From NCBI GenBank assembly GCA_934119935.1, contig CAKOSX010000001.1:310001-374000 (forward strand): 64,000 nt of DNA, written 5' to 3'. Below, one piece after another: positions 53,008 through 62,955 of the stretch. Numbering within the stretch: the first letter of the stretch is position 1; the number at the start of each line of letters is the position of its first letter. The notes beneath the pieces are model-generated. The model worked only from the letters and a program-made list of their open reading frames with translations, did no database searches and was not told the origin of the DNA. A program made the position numbers and the translations under genes. Source of the DNA: an uncultured Clostridia bacterium. Lineage in GTDB: Bacteria > Bacillota > Clostridia > TANB77 > CAG-508.

Positions 53008-53045
53008 ACCCCCGCCCGGGACTCGTTCCTGGGTGGGGGCTTTTT
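53008..53045 (+). terminator. Terminator of the 52-kb cassette gene
   Basis: ACCCCCGCCCGGGA pairs with TCCTGGGTGGGGGC (with G-U), then TTTTT. Confidence 0.9.
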
Positions 53046-53078
53046 AATAAAATATAGAATATATTTATTAAGGACAAC

Positions 53079-53106
53079 AAAAAAAGTACTAATTATAATT
53101 AGTATC
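53079..53106 (-). terminator. Terminator behind element copy 4
   Basis: AGTACTAATT/AATTAGTATC palindrome followed on the minus strand by T7. It is nearly identical to the terminator directly behind tRNA-Leu, so the terminator is part of the repeated unit. Confidence 0.65.
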
Positions 53107-53112
53107 TTACTT

Positions 53113-53193
53113 TGGTGCGGATGAAGGGACTTGACGAGCCACGTCGGGAAAACCGTCCACCGGACGCTTTTCTAATCCTCCTTTTCAAGTCCA
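53113..53193 (-). repeat. tRNA-3'-end-copy element, copy 4 (tRNA-Leu)
   Basis: On the minus strand GGACTTGA (53185-53192) is complementary to TCAAGTCC, the start of an exact 22-nt copy of the tRNA-Leu 3' end (53113-53134). Between them lie AAAGGAGGATTAGAAAA, a hairpin CGTCC-GGT-GGACG variant, and CCCGACGTGGCTCG. The same architecture as the Gly copies, but with a different pairing strand matched to a different tRNA. Confidence 0.85.
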
Positions 53194-53213
53194 CAAAAAT
53201 TCTCAAAGGTAAC

Positions 53214-53243
53214 AAAAAAAGATACCAATTATAAATTAGTATC
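53214..53243 (-). terminator. Terminator of tRNA-Leu
   Basis: GATACTAATT/AATTGGTATC hairpin followed on the minus strand by T7. Confidence 0.75.
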
Positions 53244-53249
53244 TCATTC

Positions 53250-53333
53250 TGGTGCGGATGAAGGGACTTGAACCCCCACGTCGTTGACACTGGTTCCTAA
53301 GACCAGCGCGTCTGCCAATTCCGCCACATCCGC
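53250..53333 (-). tRNA. tRNA-Leu, anticodon TAG
   Basis: 84 nt with encoded CCA. Acceptor GCGGATG/CATCCGC; anticodon stem CTGGT/ACCAG enclosing CTTAGGA; long variable arm; T-arm with TTCAAGT. Its last 22 nt are repeated at 53113-53134. Confidence 0.96.
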
Positions 53334-53357
53334 ATATGTTATTTTTAACACTTAATT

Positions 53358-53387
53358 ATAATAGCACAATAATGTTTTGATTGTCAA
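53358..53387 (-). promoter_or_regulatory. Promoter of tRNA-Leu
   Basis: On the minus strand TTGACA-18-TATTAT, 24 bp before the tRNA. Confidence 0.6.
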
Positions 53388-53507
53388 GTATAAAATTAAA
53401 AAAATATAAAATTTTATAACAAAATTTTAAAAGGCTTTTAAAGAGTAAAGTTTTATGATATACTTTATATGAAATTTTTTTGTAAAACACGAAAGGGATT
53501 AATCAGT

Positions 53508-53672
53508 ATGAAAGAGAAAACATTTAAAGACTTAGGTTTGGATGATGGAGATAAATATTTAGAACAAATGGCAGGGGTACTAGATTTAGCAGGATTAGAA
53601 GATATTTTAAACGAAAAAGATGATGAAGAAAAATTAGAAAAGAAAATGAAAGATATAAAGGATAAAATATAA
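53508..53672 (+). CDS. Small acidic hypothetical protein
   Basis: ATG 53508 follows AAAGGGAT; 54 residues. Highly charged and helical: 'MKEKTFKDLGLDDGDKYLEQ', then an acidic/Lys coiled-coil-like end ('NEKDDEEKLEKKMKDIKDK'). No signal or membrane segment. It lies 60 bp before the rlmD-type gene and may share its transcript. Function unknown. Confidence 0.55.
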   Translation: MKEKTFKDLGLDDGDKYLEQMAGVLDLAGLEDILNEKDDEEKLEKKMKDIKDKI

Positions 53673-53732
53673 GGATATGGGGGTTATAGGTAAAACCGTA
53701 AAAAACCTAAATATATTGTGCAAGGTAAAAAG

Positions 53733-55139
53733 ATGAATCAAATTCCAGAAAAAAAGAGTAAAAAGTACATAGTAGATATTCCAGTAAAAAAGAATGAAAA
53801 ATATATAGTAGATATAATTGATAATGGTTTTGGAGGAGAAGGGATTGCTAAAGTTGATGGTTTCACAATTTTTGTTCCGAATGCTTTAAAAGGCGAAAAA
53901 TGTGAAGTACTAATTGTAAAAGTTTTATCATCACAAGCGTACGGAAAAGTAATCAAGATTCTAGAAACATCAGAAGATAGAGTGGAACCAGATTGTGCCA
54001 CTTATCAAAGATGTGGTGGATGTGATTTAAGACACATGACATATGATGCAACTTTAAACTTAAAAAGAAATACAGTGCAAGGCCTAATAAATAAGAGTTT
54101 ACAAAATAAAATTGAAGCAGAGAAAACAATGGGAATGGAAAATCCGTATAACTATAGAAATAAAGCACAATTTCCAGTTGGAGTTGATAAAGAAGGAAAT
54201 CCAACAGTTGGTGTATTTGCACAAAGAAGTCATACAATAATACCAATTCAAAACTGTAAAATTCAAACTGAGATATCGCAAGAAATTGCCAGAAGAATAA
54301 TAGAATTTATCAAAGAAAATAAAATATCAATATATGATGAAGAAATGCAAAGCGGAGCAATAAGACATATAGTGATAAAAGTTGGAAAATACACGAATCA
54401 AATAATGTGTATATTAGTTGTAAACGAAGAAATTGGCAAAGTAAATGAAAACAAGTTAGTAGAAATGTTATGTACTAAATATAAAAATATAAAAACAATA
54501 GTAAAAAACATAAACAATAAAAATACAAATGTTATACTAGGAAAACAAAATGTAAACCTATATGGTAACGGCTACATAGAGGATAAACTAGGAGAATACA
54601 CTTTCAAAATATCTCCGATGTCATTCTATCAAGTAAATCCTATACAAGCAGAGGTACTTTATAACACTGCGATAGAAGCAGCAAATTTGAGCAAAGAAGA
54701 CACATTATTCGACCTATATTGTGGAATTGGAACGATAGGAATATTTGCATCAAAATATGTAAAACAGGTCTATGGTATTGAGATTGTTGAGCAAGCGATT
54801 GAAGATGCAAAAGAAAATGCAAAAATAAATAAAGTGGAAAATGCAGAATTTATATGTGGAGATGTAGAATTCGCATTTGATGAATTAATAAATAAGAAAA
54901 AAATAATTCCAACGGCAATAATAGTAGATCCACCAAGAAAAGGACTGGACGAAAAAACAATACAAAACATATTAAAAATAAAACCAGAAAAATTAGTGTA
55001 CATAAGTTGTAACCCAGCAACTATGGTAAGAGATATTTCAAAAATGGAAGAAGTGTATACTGCAGAAAAAATACAGCCAGTTGATATGTTCCCATATACA
55101 AGCAGTGTGGAATGCGTAACAGTATTAAAGATTAAATAA
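53733..55139 (+). CDS. rlmD: 23S rRNA (uracil-C5)-methyltransferase, RlmD/TrmA type
   Basis: Start at ATG 53733 (AAGGTAAAA upstream); 468 residues. An N-terminal TRAM domain ('IIDNGFGGEGIAKVDGFTIF') is followed by the Fe-S cysteines 'CATYQRCGGCDLRHM' with a later Cys in 'IPIQNCKIQ', and a Rossmann methyltransferase domain ('LFDLYCGIGTIGIFAS', 'IVDPPRKGLDEK', catalytic 'YISCNPATMVRDI'). It transfers methyl from SAM to a uridine of 23S rRNA; Firmicutes often carry two paralogues (RlmCD), so the exact position is uncertain. Confidence 0.9.
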   Translation: MNQIPEKKSKKYIVDIPVKKNEKYIVDIIDNGFGGEGIAKVDGFTIFVPNALKGEKCEVLIVKVLSSQAYGKVIKILETSEDRVEPDCATYQRCGGCDLRHMTYDATLNLKRNTVQGLINKSLQNKIEAEKTMGMENPYNYRNKAQFPVGVDKEGNPTVGVFAQRSHTIIPIQNCKIQTEISQEIARRIIEFIKENKISIYDEEMQSGAIRHIVIKVGKYTNQIMCILVVNEEIGKVNENKLVEMLCTKYKNIKTIVKNINNKNTNVILGKQNVNLYGNGYIEDKLGEYTFKISPMSFYQVNPIQAEVLYNTAIEAANLSKEDTLFDLYCGIGTIGIFASKYVKQVYGIEIVEQAIEDAKENAKINKVENAEFICGDVEFAFDELINKKKIIPTAIIVDPPRKGLDEKTIQNILKIKPEKLVYISCNPATMVRDISKMEEVYTAEKIQPVDMFPYTSSVECVTVLKIK

Positions 55140-55225
55140 AAGGGGAAAAATAAAAAATGGATATTTACTAGCAAGTGTGCCAAGTTTTTCAGAATTTATA
55201 ATATAAAACATAAGGAGAAAATTAC

Positions 55226-56017
55226 ATGGACATACCATTGTATACAACTAAACAATTGAAGAAAAAGGAGCATGACTTTTGTCTATGTATTCCAATATAT
55301 AATGAAGGAAGAAAAATAACAAGTGAATTACAGAAGGCTAATAGCTTTGGTGTAACTAATGTAGTAGATATTGTACTGTTAGATGGTGGCTCTACGGACG
55401 GCACAACAGATATTGAATTTCTACAAACTAACAATGTAAACACATTAATAGAGATGGAAGAAAAAGGATTATATAGACAATCAGAGGCGCTAAAAGCTGG
55501 ATTCGATTTTGCAATTAAAAGAAATTATGCAGGCGTAGTAACAATAGATGGAAACAACAAAGATGGAATAAATAAAGTAATAGACTTTGTAGAAAAGCTA
55601 AAAGAAGGCTATGACTATATTCAAGGTTCCAGGTTTATTGAAGGAGGAACAGAAAGAAATACTCCTCCAATAAGATTGTTTGCCATCAAGTGTATTCATG
55701 CGCCCATAATTTCTTTTATTTGTAAAAAGAAGTACACAGATACAACTAACTTATTTAGAGGATATTCGATGAAATATTTGCAAGATAATAGAGTGCAACC
55801 GTTTAGAAAAGTATTCAAATCGTACGAGTTATCTACTTATTTGTCGACCAGAGCCGATCAACTTGGAATGAAAACATGCGAAATACCAGTCGATAGGGAA
55901 TATCCCTATACTAAAAAGTATCCTACAAAGGTTGGAAAAGTAAAGGGAAATGCACTTATAATAAAATCGCTTATAGAGGATTTGTTTGGAAAATATAATA
56001 TTAATGGGGAAAAATGA
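55226..56017 (+). CDS. Family 2 glycosyltransferase
   Basis: 263 residues, soluble GT-A fold: 'DFCLCIPIYNEGRKI', 'VDIVLLDGGSTDGTTD' (nucleotide-binding Asp), 'GVVTIDGNNKDGINKVIDF' (DxN-type metal motif), and 'IQGSRFIEGGTERNT'. It resembles dolichol-phosphate-mannose-type synthases without membrane tail. It overlaps the fucokinase gene by 4 bp (ATGA), so the two enzymes are made together. Inferred to build a fucose- or related sugar-containing glycan or lipid-phosphate sugar. TAAGGAGAAAA precedes the ATG. Confidence 0.85.
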   Translation: MDIPLYTTKQLKKKEHDFCLCIPIYNEGRKITSELQKANSFGVTNVVDIVLLDGGSTDGTTDIEFLQTNNVNTLIEMEEKGLYRQSEALKAGFDFAIKRNYAGVVTIDGNNKDGINKVIDFVEKLKEGYDYIQGSRFIEGGTERNTPPIRLFAIKCIHAPIISFICKKKYTDTTNLFRGYSMKYLQDNRVQPFRKVFKSYELSTYLSTRADQLGMKTCEIPVDREYPYTKKYPTKVGKVKGNALIIKSLIEDLFGKYNINGEK

Positions 56018-58995
56018 TGAAGAATTATAAAGAAACGTTTATGAGAGAAACTTATAAAGATTGCTGGATGTACTATAAGCAAACATTAGAAAAAAATTAC
56101 GAAAATGTGTGGGATTGGGTGGTTGTAACAGCTTCAAACGATGAGCAAGCCGAATTTTATGAGTCTGAAATAAGTAGCAGAAAAAATGCTGGATTACTGC
56201 CACAAAAAACGAAATTTATAGTAGTTGCAGACATCAAAGGGAAGAGAATTGGTTCTGGTGGTGCAACTTTAAATGTTATAAAGAGAATCAAGGAAGAACA
56301 AGAAAAGATTGATAATCTAAAAATTTTGGTTTTGCATTCTGGAGGGGATAGCAAAAGAATTCCACAGTATTCTGCGTCAGGCAAGCTGTTTGCTCCAATC
56401 CAGAGAACATTGCCAGATGGAAGAAGTTCCACCATTTTTGATGAGATATTGATATCGTATTCTGCTATTCCTAGTAGAATGCAGGCTGGAATGCTAATAT
56501 TATCTGGTGATGTCCTGTTTTTGTTTAGTTGTTTTCAGGTGAATTTGCAATATGTTGATAGTGCAGCAATTTCTACGAAAGCAACAATTGCAGAAGGAAT
56601 TTGTCATGGCGTTTTTGTAACAGACAAAGACAATTACGTAAAAAAATTTTTGCATAAACAGCCAGAACAGGTATTAGAGAATCAGAATGCTATAGACAAA
56701 AATGGATTTGTTGATATAGATACAGGAGCTGTATATTTTAATTCTAAGATTGTTGAGGAGTTGTATAATCTAATTTCGGAAAACGGTGAAACGAATAATG
56801 ACAAATTTAATGAATTCGCAAATGAGAATGTTAGAATAAGTTTGTATAATGATTTTGTATATGTATTATCTAAAGAGGCAACCCTCGAATCTTATTTAAA
56901 AGAAAAGCCAGAAGGTAGATTTTCAAAAGAATTAATTGAATGCAGAAAAAAGATATGGGGTAGGTTGGGCAAATATACTATGAAAGTTATAAAAACATAT
57001 CCATCAAAATTTATTCATCTTGGAACAAATGCTGAACTTCTTAAATTTTTAAATTCAGAAAAAGAGATATTTAATGACTGGAATTTAGAAAGAAATGTGT
57101 TGTGTAACATAAAAGGCAAAAGCTTCACAACAAATACTTCATACATAGATGAGAACACAATTGTTGGAGATGGATGTTATATAGAACATAGTAGAATAAT
57201 GAACTGCAAAATAGGTAAGAACTCCATAATTTCAAATACCGAGCTGGAAAATGTGGTTGTGCCAAGCAATGTATGCATCAACACATTAAAGCAGAAAGAT
57301 GGTAAGTATGTTACAAGAATATGGGGAATAGAAGATAATGCCAAGAAGAACATTAAAGAATCAACACTGTTTGGTAATTCTATTAAAGAGAAATTCCTTA
57401 ATATTGACAACAATCAAAATATGGAACTATGGAATGCAAAACTCTATGTTCCATGTGATACTCGTAAGGATAGTGTATTTTATGCACTGCTATTGTACAA
57501 TATTTGTAATGGAAAAACGTCAAAAACAGATGAAGAAAAATATCTTTGCAGACCAAGAGTAAGTCTAAGTGAAAGCTTTGAAAACTGTGATATAAATTAC
57601 TTAGTTCAACAACATAAATTATTAGAAGTAGAAATAAGAAGCCTGCAGTTTATAAAAAAGATAATGGATAAACAACCACTAAAAAAGAATATAGATATAT
57701 TGCTAAATAGTCCTGATGTAAATTTGCAAATAGAAAATTTGCAAACAAAGGCCATTGAAGAAGAACCGTATGTTAGGCTAAGAATATATATGGGACTGGA
57801 ATTAATTAATAAAACAATAAAGAAGTATCAGTGTGGATATTTTGAAAATATGTGTTATGACGAAATCGAAAACATGATAAGTCAACATGATAGTGCATGG
57901 ATTAGCAACAAGCACCGAAAAGAAAGCACGGTAGAAATGCCAATAAGAGTCAACTTTGGAGGAGGATGGTCAGACACACCCCCATATTGTAACGAAAATG
58001 GAGGAAGTGTGTTAAATGCCGCATTTTTGCTAAACGGTAAATTTCCTATAAGATGCAGTGTAAAAGAAATAAAAGATAGTAAAATAATACTAAGAAGTAT
58101 AGACTTAAATATCGAAAAAGAATTTACAAAGATAGAGCAGCTAAAAGATTGCGGCAACATAAACGATGAATTTATATTGCTAAAATCGGCACTTGTAATT
58201 AGCGGAGTAATTCGAGAGAGTGACAAAAATATAGAAGACGTCATACAAAGAATCGGTTGTGGAATATGTTTAGAGACAGATGTGACACAGGTACCTAAGG
58301 GCTCTGGATTAGGAACGAGCAGTATACTTGCCGGTGCATGCATTAAAGCAATATATCAATTCTTTAATGTTGAAATATCGGATGAAGAAATATGTTACAA
58401 AGTGCTAGAACAAGAACAGCTGATGGAAACTTGCGGTGGATGGCAGGATCAAATTGGCGGAATATTGCCGGGGGTAAAATATACTTGCACAGAAGCGGGA
58501 AATAAACAAAAATTTAACATAGAAAGCCTACAATTATCAGAAAAAATAATTAAACAAATTAATGAAAGAATGGTGCTAATTTATACTGGACAACAGAGAA
58601 TAGCAAAAAATCTACTGCGAGAAATTATGAACGACTACATAATAAACAATGAAAACACTTGCAAAACAATAAGCAAAATAAAAATGATGGCAGGCAAAAT
58701 GAAGAAAAGCTTAGAAGAAAACAACTTACAAGAATTTTGCAAATTACTTAATGAACATTGGAAACTATCAAAAAAATTAGATGCAGGATGCACGAACACA
58801 TGCATAGACCAAATTTTAAATGCATGTGATGACTTAATAGATGGCAGGATGATTTGTGGAGCCGGTGGCGGAGGCTTTCTTCAAGTAGTGACGAAGCAAA
58901 ATGTAAAGAAGGAAGAAATAGCAAATAGAATTAGCCAAGTATTTCAAGAGAGTGGAGTACAAGTTTACAATGTAGAAATATGGAAAAATAGATAA
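56014..58995 (+). CDS. Fkp-like bifunctional L-fucokinase/fucose-1-phosphate guanylyltransferase
   Basis: 993 residues in two halves. The N-terminal ~550 residues are of the fucose-1-phosphate pyrophosphorylase type ('KRIGSGGATLNVIKRI', 'HSGGDSKRIPQYSASGKLF', 'LSGDVLFLF') with a left-handed-helix-like region ('NCKIGKNSIISNTELENVVV', quoted to 20). The C-terminal half is a GHMP kinase ('MPIRVNFGGGWSDTPPY', ATP loop 'PKGSGLGTSSILAG' at ~residue 760, and 'GAGGGGFLQVV'). Fkp salvages L-fucose to GDP-fucose and is best known from Bacteroides and plants. Start coupled to the GT2 gene. Confidence 0.85.
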   Translation: MMKNYKETFMRETYKDCWMYYKQTLEKNYENVWDWVVVTASNDEQAEFYESEISSRKNAGLLPQKTKFIVVADIKGKRIGSGGATLNVIKRIKEEQEKIDNLKILVLHSGGDSKRIPQYSASGKLFAPIQRTLPDGRSSTIFDEILISYSAIPSRMQAGMLILSGDVLFLFSCFQVNLQYVDSAAISTKATIAEGICHGVFVTDKDNYVKKFLHKQPEQVLENQNAIDKNGFVDIDTGAVYFNSKIVEELYNLISENGETNNDKFNEFANENVRISLYNDFVYVLSKEATLESYLKEKPEGRFSKELIECRKKIWGRLGKYTMKVIKTYPSKFIHLGTNAELLKFLNSEKEIFNDWNLERNVLCNIKGKSFTTNTSYIDENTIVGDGCYIEHSRIMNCKIGKNSIISNTELENVVVPSNVCINTLKQKDGKYVTRIWGIEDNAKKNIKESTLFGNSIKEKFLNIDNNQNMELWNAKLYVPCDTRKDSVFYALLLYNICNGKTSKTDEEKYLCRPRVSLSESFENCDINYLVQQHKLLEVEIRSLQFIKKIMDKQPLKKNIDILLNSPDVNLQIENLQTKAIEEEPYVRLRIYMGLELINKTIKKYQCGYFENMCYDEIENMISQHDSAWISNKHRKESTVEMPIRVNFGGGWSDTPPYCNENGGSVLNAAFLLNGKFPIRCSVKEIKDSKIILRSIDLNIEKEFTKIEQLKDCGNINDEFILLKSALVISGVIRESDKNIEDVIQRIGCGICLETDVTQVPKGSGLGTSSILAGACIKAIYQFFNVEISDEEICYKVLEQEQLMETCGGWQDQIGGILPGVKYTCTEAGNKQKFNIESLQLSEKIIKQINERMVLIYTGQQRIAKNLLREIMNDYIINNENTCKTISKIKMMAGKMKKSLEENNLQEFCKLLNEHWKLSKKLDAGCTNTCIDQILNACDDLIDGRMICGAGGGGFLQVVTKQNVKKEEIANRISQVFQESGVQVYNVEIWKNR

Positions 58996-59139
58996 AACAT
59001 TAGAACATTATGTTAGAAAAATAACAAAATGGTTGGTAAAAAATATGTTGAAAAAAGCTAAAAAATTGACAACTTTGTTGCATGGAAAATTTATTAATGG
59101 TATACTTTAGGCAAAGTAAAAACTTAGGAGGAAAGAGGA

Positions 59140-61123
59140 ATGAATAAGAAAATAAAAGAGGCTGAAAACCTTATGGCTGTACACACACACACACACACAC
59201 GGACATTTTAAAGAAAAGGGAATAACATTAATTGCATTAGTAATCACAATTGTTGTTCTACTAATTCTAGCAGGAATAAGTTTGAACTTAGTACTTGGTG
59301 AGAACGGCATTGTTACGAAGGCGAAAGATGCAAGAGAACAAACAATAATAGGGCATGAAAAAGAGCAAATAAACTTAGCATATTCAGCATGTAAAACAAG
59401 AGAAAACTTTGATGATTTAGTTACAGCAAGTGAACTCGAAACAGAAATGAAAAAGTCAAATGAAAATGTATCTGTAGCAGCAGACGGAGACAATCTTGTT
59501 ATTACGTTTGAAGAGACGAAGCACCAATACAACATTGGACAAGATGGAAGTTTTAAAGAAAATACTAATCAAAATATTGATTGGAGCACATTAGAGCCAG
59601 GGTTATACAAGACGGGAACATCAGAGATGATAAAATCTTGGCAAGAATTGATTGATGATGGAGACATAACAGTAGAAGGAACAAAGCTTAATGAAATTAA
59701 GACGATTTTTAGTTATGGCCAAGATGTAACTATGCCTCTGGCAGGAGATTTGATTATATCAAATGATATGACAGAAATTGGTAGCCTTACAGGAGGAAAA
59801 GCAGCTTGCTATGTTGGAAAATCAGGCATTACAGGCGTATATGTTCCATCAAGTGTAAAAAAGTTGACAAGTAGTAGTCAGTATGGCTATGGTGGCTTTT
59901 TTGCTATGTTTGATATGAAGAAAATTGTTATTGAAGAAGGGCTGGAAGAAATAGGAGATTATTCGTTTGCTAGTTGTTACAATCTTATAGAGGTAGAATT
60001 ACCAGATAGTGTTACAACAGTTGGTGACTATGCTTTCGCATGGAGCAGTAATATAGTGAATGTAAAAATACCGGATAATGTTATACTTGGCAAAGCATGC
60101 TTTATAAGTAATAGATTAACCCAAATTCCTCAAAACATAACATCGATTGGTGAAACTATGTTTGCTAACTGTGAAGAATTGAAGGTGGTCAATATTCCAA
60201 ATGGTATTACATCAATTGGAGCTAGAGCTTTTTCCGGTTGTGGTAATATAACGAGTATTAATATTCCAAGTAGTGTAAAAGTAATAGGAGAAGGAGCCTT
60301 TTTATACTGTGGTAATATAACGAACATTAATATTCCAGCTAGTGTAAAAGTAATAGGAAGAGAAGCTTTTTCCCGTTGTGGTAATATAACGAGTATTAAT
60401 ATCCCAAATAGTGTAAAGAAAATAGGAGCTGAGGCTTTCAAGGATTGTGTGAACCTATCTGACATAAATGGATTTGACAATGCAATTTCAGTTGGTCTAA
60501 GGTCTCTAGATGGAACAAAGTGGTATAATAGTCAACCAGATGGAGAGGTATATATAGGAAAGACATTGTATAATTATAAAGGAACAATGTCAGCCGATAC
60601 TAGATTAAAAATAAAAGATGGGACAGAAAATATTGCTGATAGAGCTTTTGAAGACTGTACAGGGCTAATTGAAGTGACACTACCATCTAGTGTAAAGAAT
60701 GTAGGAGAATATTGTTTTTATAATTGCAAAAATTTATCTGATGTAAATGTAAATGAAAGCATTGAGAGAATTGGATGGTGTGCTTTCAGCGGAACAAAAT
60801 GGCAAGATAGTCAAAATGATGGGTATATATACATAGGAAATGTACTTTATTATTATAAAGGTAGTGAAAGACCAAAAGAAGTACAGGTCAAGGATGGGAC
60901 AATCAGTATTACGGAAAGTGCTATTTATCCAGATACTATAATCATACCTAAAAGCGTGAAATATATAGGAGAAGGAATATTAGGAAGTAGGTGGAGTTGG
61001 AGTACATCACATAATTGTGTTGTAAATTATATGGGAACAGAAGAGGAATGGAATTCAATTGAAATTGAAGAATCAAATTTTTCTGGCAATCTTACCATAA
61101 ACTACAATTATACTGGAGAATAA
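59140..61123 (+). pseudogene. BspA-like leucine-rich-repeat surface protein, out of frame through an (AC)10 tract
   Basis: AGGAGGAAAGAGGA precedes ATG 59140, whose frame runs 23 codons into the (AC)10 tract (59181-59200) and stops at 59209. The next frame encodes 'HFKEKGITLIALVITIVVLL', a type IV prepilin-like cleavage and membrane segment, then ~600 residues with at least eight LRR_5/BspA repeats ('SVKVIGEGAFLYCGNITNI'). Gaining one AC or losing two restores one protein. No start codon exists in the second frame before the pilin segment; TTG 59281 would discard it. This is inferred to be a phase-variable adhesin in the OFF state. Confidence 0.8.
60240..60446 (+). repeat. Three 69-bp near-identical repeats in the LRR gene
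   Basis: Units starting GTGGTAATATAACGA at 60240, 60309 and 60378 share most bases over 69 bp, one LRR each. Recombination between them could change the repeat number. Confidence 0.8.
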
Positions 61124-61129
61124 TTTAAA

Positions 61130-62830
61130 GTGAACAAACTAAAAAAATATCTAACTAAAGAAAATATTATAATAACTATAGTCCTACTAGTTGGAGCTAT
61201 TATATCTTCCGTTTTTATGTTCAAGCAGGTATACAACGGAATAGATACCGCATATCACATGTCAAGAATAATCGGCATAACAAACAGCTGGAAAGCTGGA
61301 GATTTACTAGCATACATACATTTGAACACTAGTGGATATGGCTATGCAATGGGTTTCTTTTATAGCAATTTATTTATTATTCTACCTAGCATTTTATATA
61401 TGCTAGGTATGAACATAATTTTAGTATATAAAATATTTATACTAATGTGCAGCATTGCAACTGCAATAACCATGTACATATGCACAAAACAAATAAGCAA
61501 AAGCAAGTATGCAGCAACTATATCAGCATTTTTATACACAACTTGTAGCTATAGAATAATTACTCTTGTTGTGAAGGCTTTTGTTGGCGAGATTCTAAGC
61601 TTCATTTTTATCCCACTAATAATTTTAGGATTGTACCAATTAATTTTTGGAGATTCAAAAAAGTGGTGGATTTTTACTATTGGATTTGTTGGAATTTTGA
61701 ATTCTAATCTGGTAATGACGGAAATTATGATTTATATTTCTGCTGTTTTTGTATTGTGTAATATTAAAAAGATTATAAAGGATAAGGGCAGACTCAAGGG
61801 TTTCATAAAAGCGACTGTTTTAGCATTGTTAGTAAGTGCAATGTTTTGGATGCCTATGATTGAACAGCTTATAAAATCAACATTTCACATGAAAGATGGA
61901 ATGAACATGTATAGGCCTACATGGTGGCTGTTAAGTTTTGGGGACTTATTTAACGGGCTGATGAAGCTCGGAACCCAAATTACGCCTGCTTATGGACTTG
62001 GTTTTATATTTATTGTGATAGCAATATTACGTTTAGCAATAAGAAATGTAGATGCACAAAAGCTAAAATTTTGCGATATATCAATTTTAGCAGGATTGGT
62101 GTTATTGCTATGCATGACAAAATTTTTTCCATGGAAATACTTAAAAACTTTAGGAGGAATGATTCAATTTCCAAGTAGACTAGAAGTGCCAGCGGCAGCA
62201 TTTTTCTCAATTGCATCTGGAATGATCTGCCACTACTTAACGGAGAAAAAAACAATATTAAGAAGAATTATTTTTGGAATAATCATAATATATCAGATTG
62301 GATTTGTGTTTATGTGCATAAAATCTTGTGAAGATGCTCTGATTGAAGTTGAGCTATACAGAGGACTTGATAGTGTATATATTGATGAGAATTTTGAGTA
62401 CGATATTTGCGATGGCATGTATTTGCCGGAAGGCGCAAACGTACAAAGTAAACTGATAAGCCACGGAAGGCATGAAGAAAAAGAAGATAAATATAAGACT
62501 AATAATAGCGAGTGTAATTTCAAATATGCAAAGAATGGACTTAAAGTAAACATATCATTTGAAAACAATAAAGAAGTCAATACTTATATAGAAGTTCCAA
62601 TTTATTACTATTATGGTTATGTAGCAGAAAATCCAGAAAATAACACAAAATATAAAATCGAAAAAGGAGACGAAGGCGTAATTCGAGTATATTTGGAAAA
62701 TTCGGAATCTGGAACAATACAAATATATTATAAAACTACAATAGTTCAGAAATTATCAATTATTATTACAATTGTAACATTATTGGGAATAATAATTTGC
62801 AAAAAAAATCAGCATAATGGGCATTTGTAA
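61130..62830 (+). CDS. GT-C/PTPS-related-type membrane protein
   Basis: GTG start, with GGAGAAT overlapping the preceding stop. 566 residues, ~11 transmembrane helices, then a C-terminal extracytoplasmic beta domain and one last helix. The first external loop reads 'DTAYHMSRIIGITNSWKAGD' and later 'SGYGYAMGFFYSNLFIILPS', a pattern of bacterial YfhO-like/6-pyruvoyl-tetrahydropterin-synthase-related membrane proteins, thought to be glycosyltransferases acting on lipid-linked sugars. It is adjacent to the LRR surface protein and the fucosyl pathway genes, consistent with surface glycosylation. Confidence 0.65.
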   Translation: MNKLKKYLTKENIIITIVLLVGAIISSVFMFKQVYNGIDTAYHMSRIIGITNSWKAGDLLAYIHLNTSGYGYAMGFFYSNLFIILPSILYMLGMNIILVYKIFILMCSIATAITMYICTKQISKSKYAATISAFLYTTCSYRIITLVVKAFVGEILSFIFIPLIILGLYQLIFGDSKKWWIFTIGFVGILNSNLVMTEIMIYISAVFVLCNIKKIIKDKGRLKGFIKATVLALLVSAMFWMPMIEQLIKSTFHMKDGMNMYRPTWWLLSFGDLFNGLMKLGTQITPAYGLGFIFIVIAILRLAIRNVDAQKLKFCDISILAGLVLLLCMTKFFPWKYLKTLGGMIQFPSRLEVPAAAFFSIASGMICHYLTEKKTILRRIIFGIIIIYQIGFVFMCIKSCEDALIEVELYRGLDSVYIDENFEYDICDGMYLPEGANVQSKLISHGRHEEKEDKYKTNNSECNFKYAKNGLKVNISFENNKEVNTYIEVPIYYYYGYVAENPENNTKYKIEKGDEGVIRVYLENSESGTIQIYYKTTIVQKLSIIITIVTLLGIIICKKNQHNGHL

Positions 62831-62856
62831 GCCAGTACCTTGTATAGCCTATAAAA

Positions 62857-62885
62857 TTGACATATTATGTTTAGTATAGTATAAT
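62857..62885 (+). promoter_or_regulatory. Consensus promoter of the L,D-transpeptidase gene
   Basis: TTGACA-17-TATAAT, spacer with TTATGTTTAG, akin to the cassette promoters at 31112 and 46148. Confidence 0.75.
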
Positions 62886-62955
62886 AAAAAAAGGTCATTT
62901 CAATTGTTGTGCACGGATGTAATTACATTTTATCACAAAGAAAGGAAGGGTTTTT

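Noticed and set aside
59282..61123. Translation of the LRR protein from the TTG near 59281
   Set aside because: It has no ribosome site and would cut off the conserved prepilin-like segment; the ATG at 59140 has AGGAGG and the frame is broken by the AC tract.
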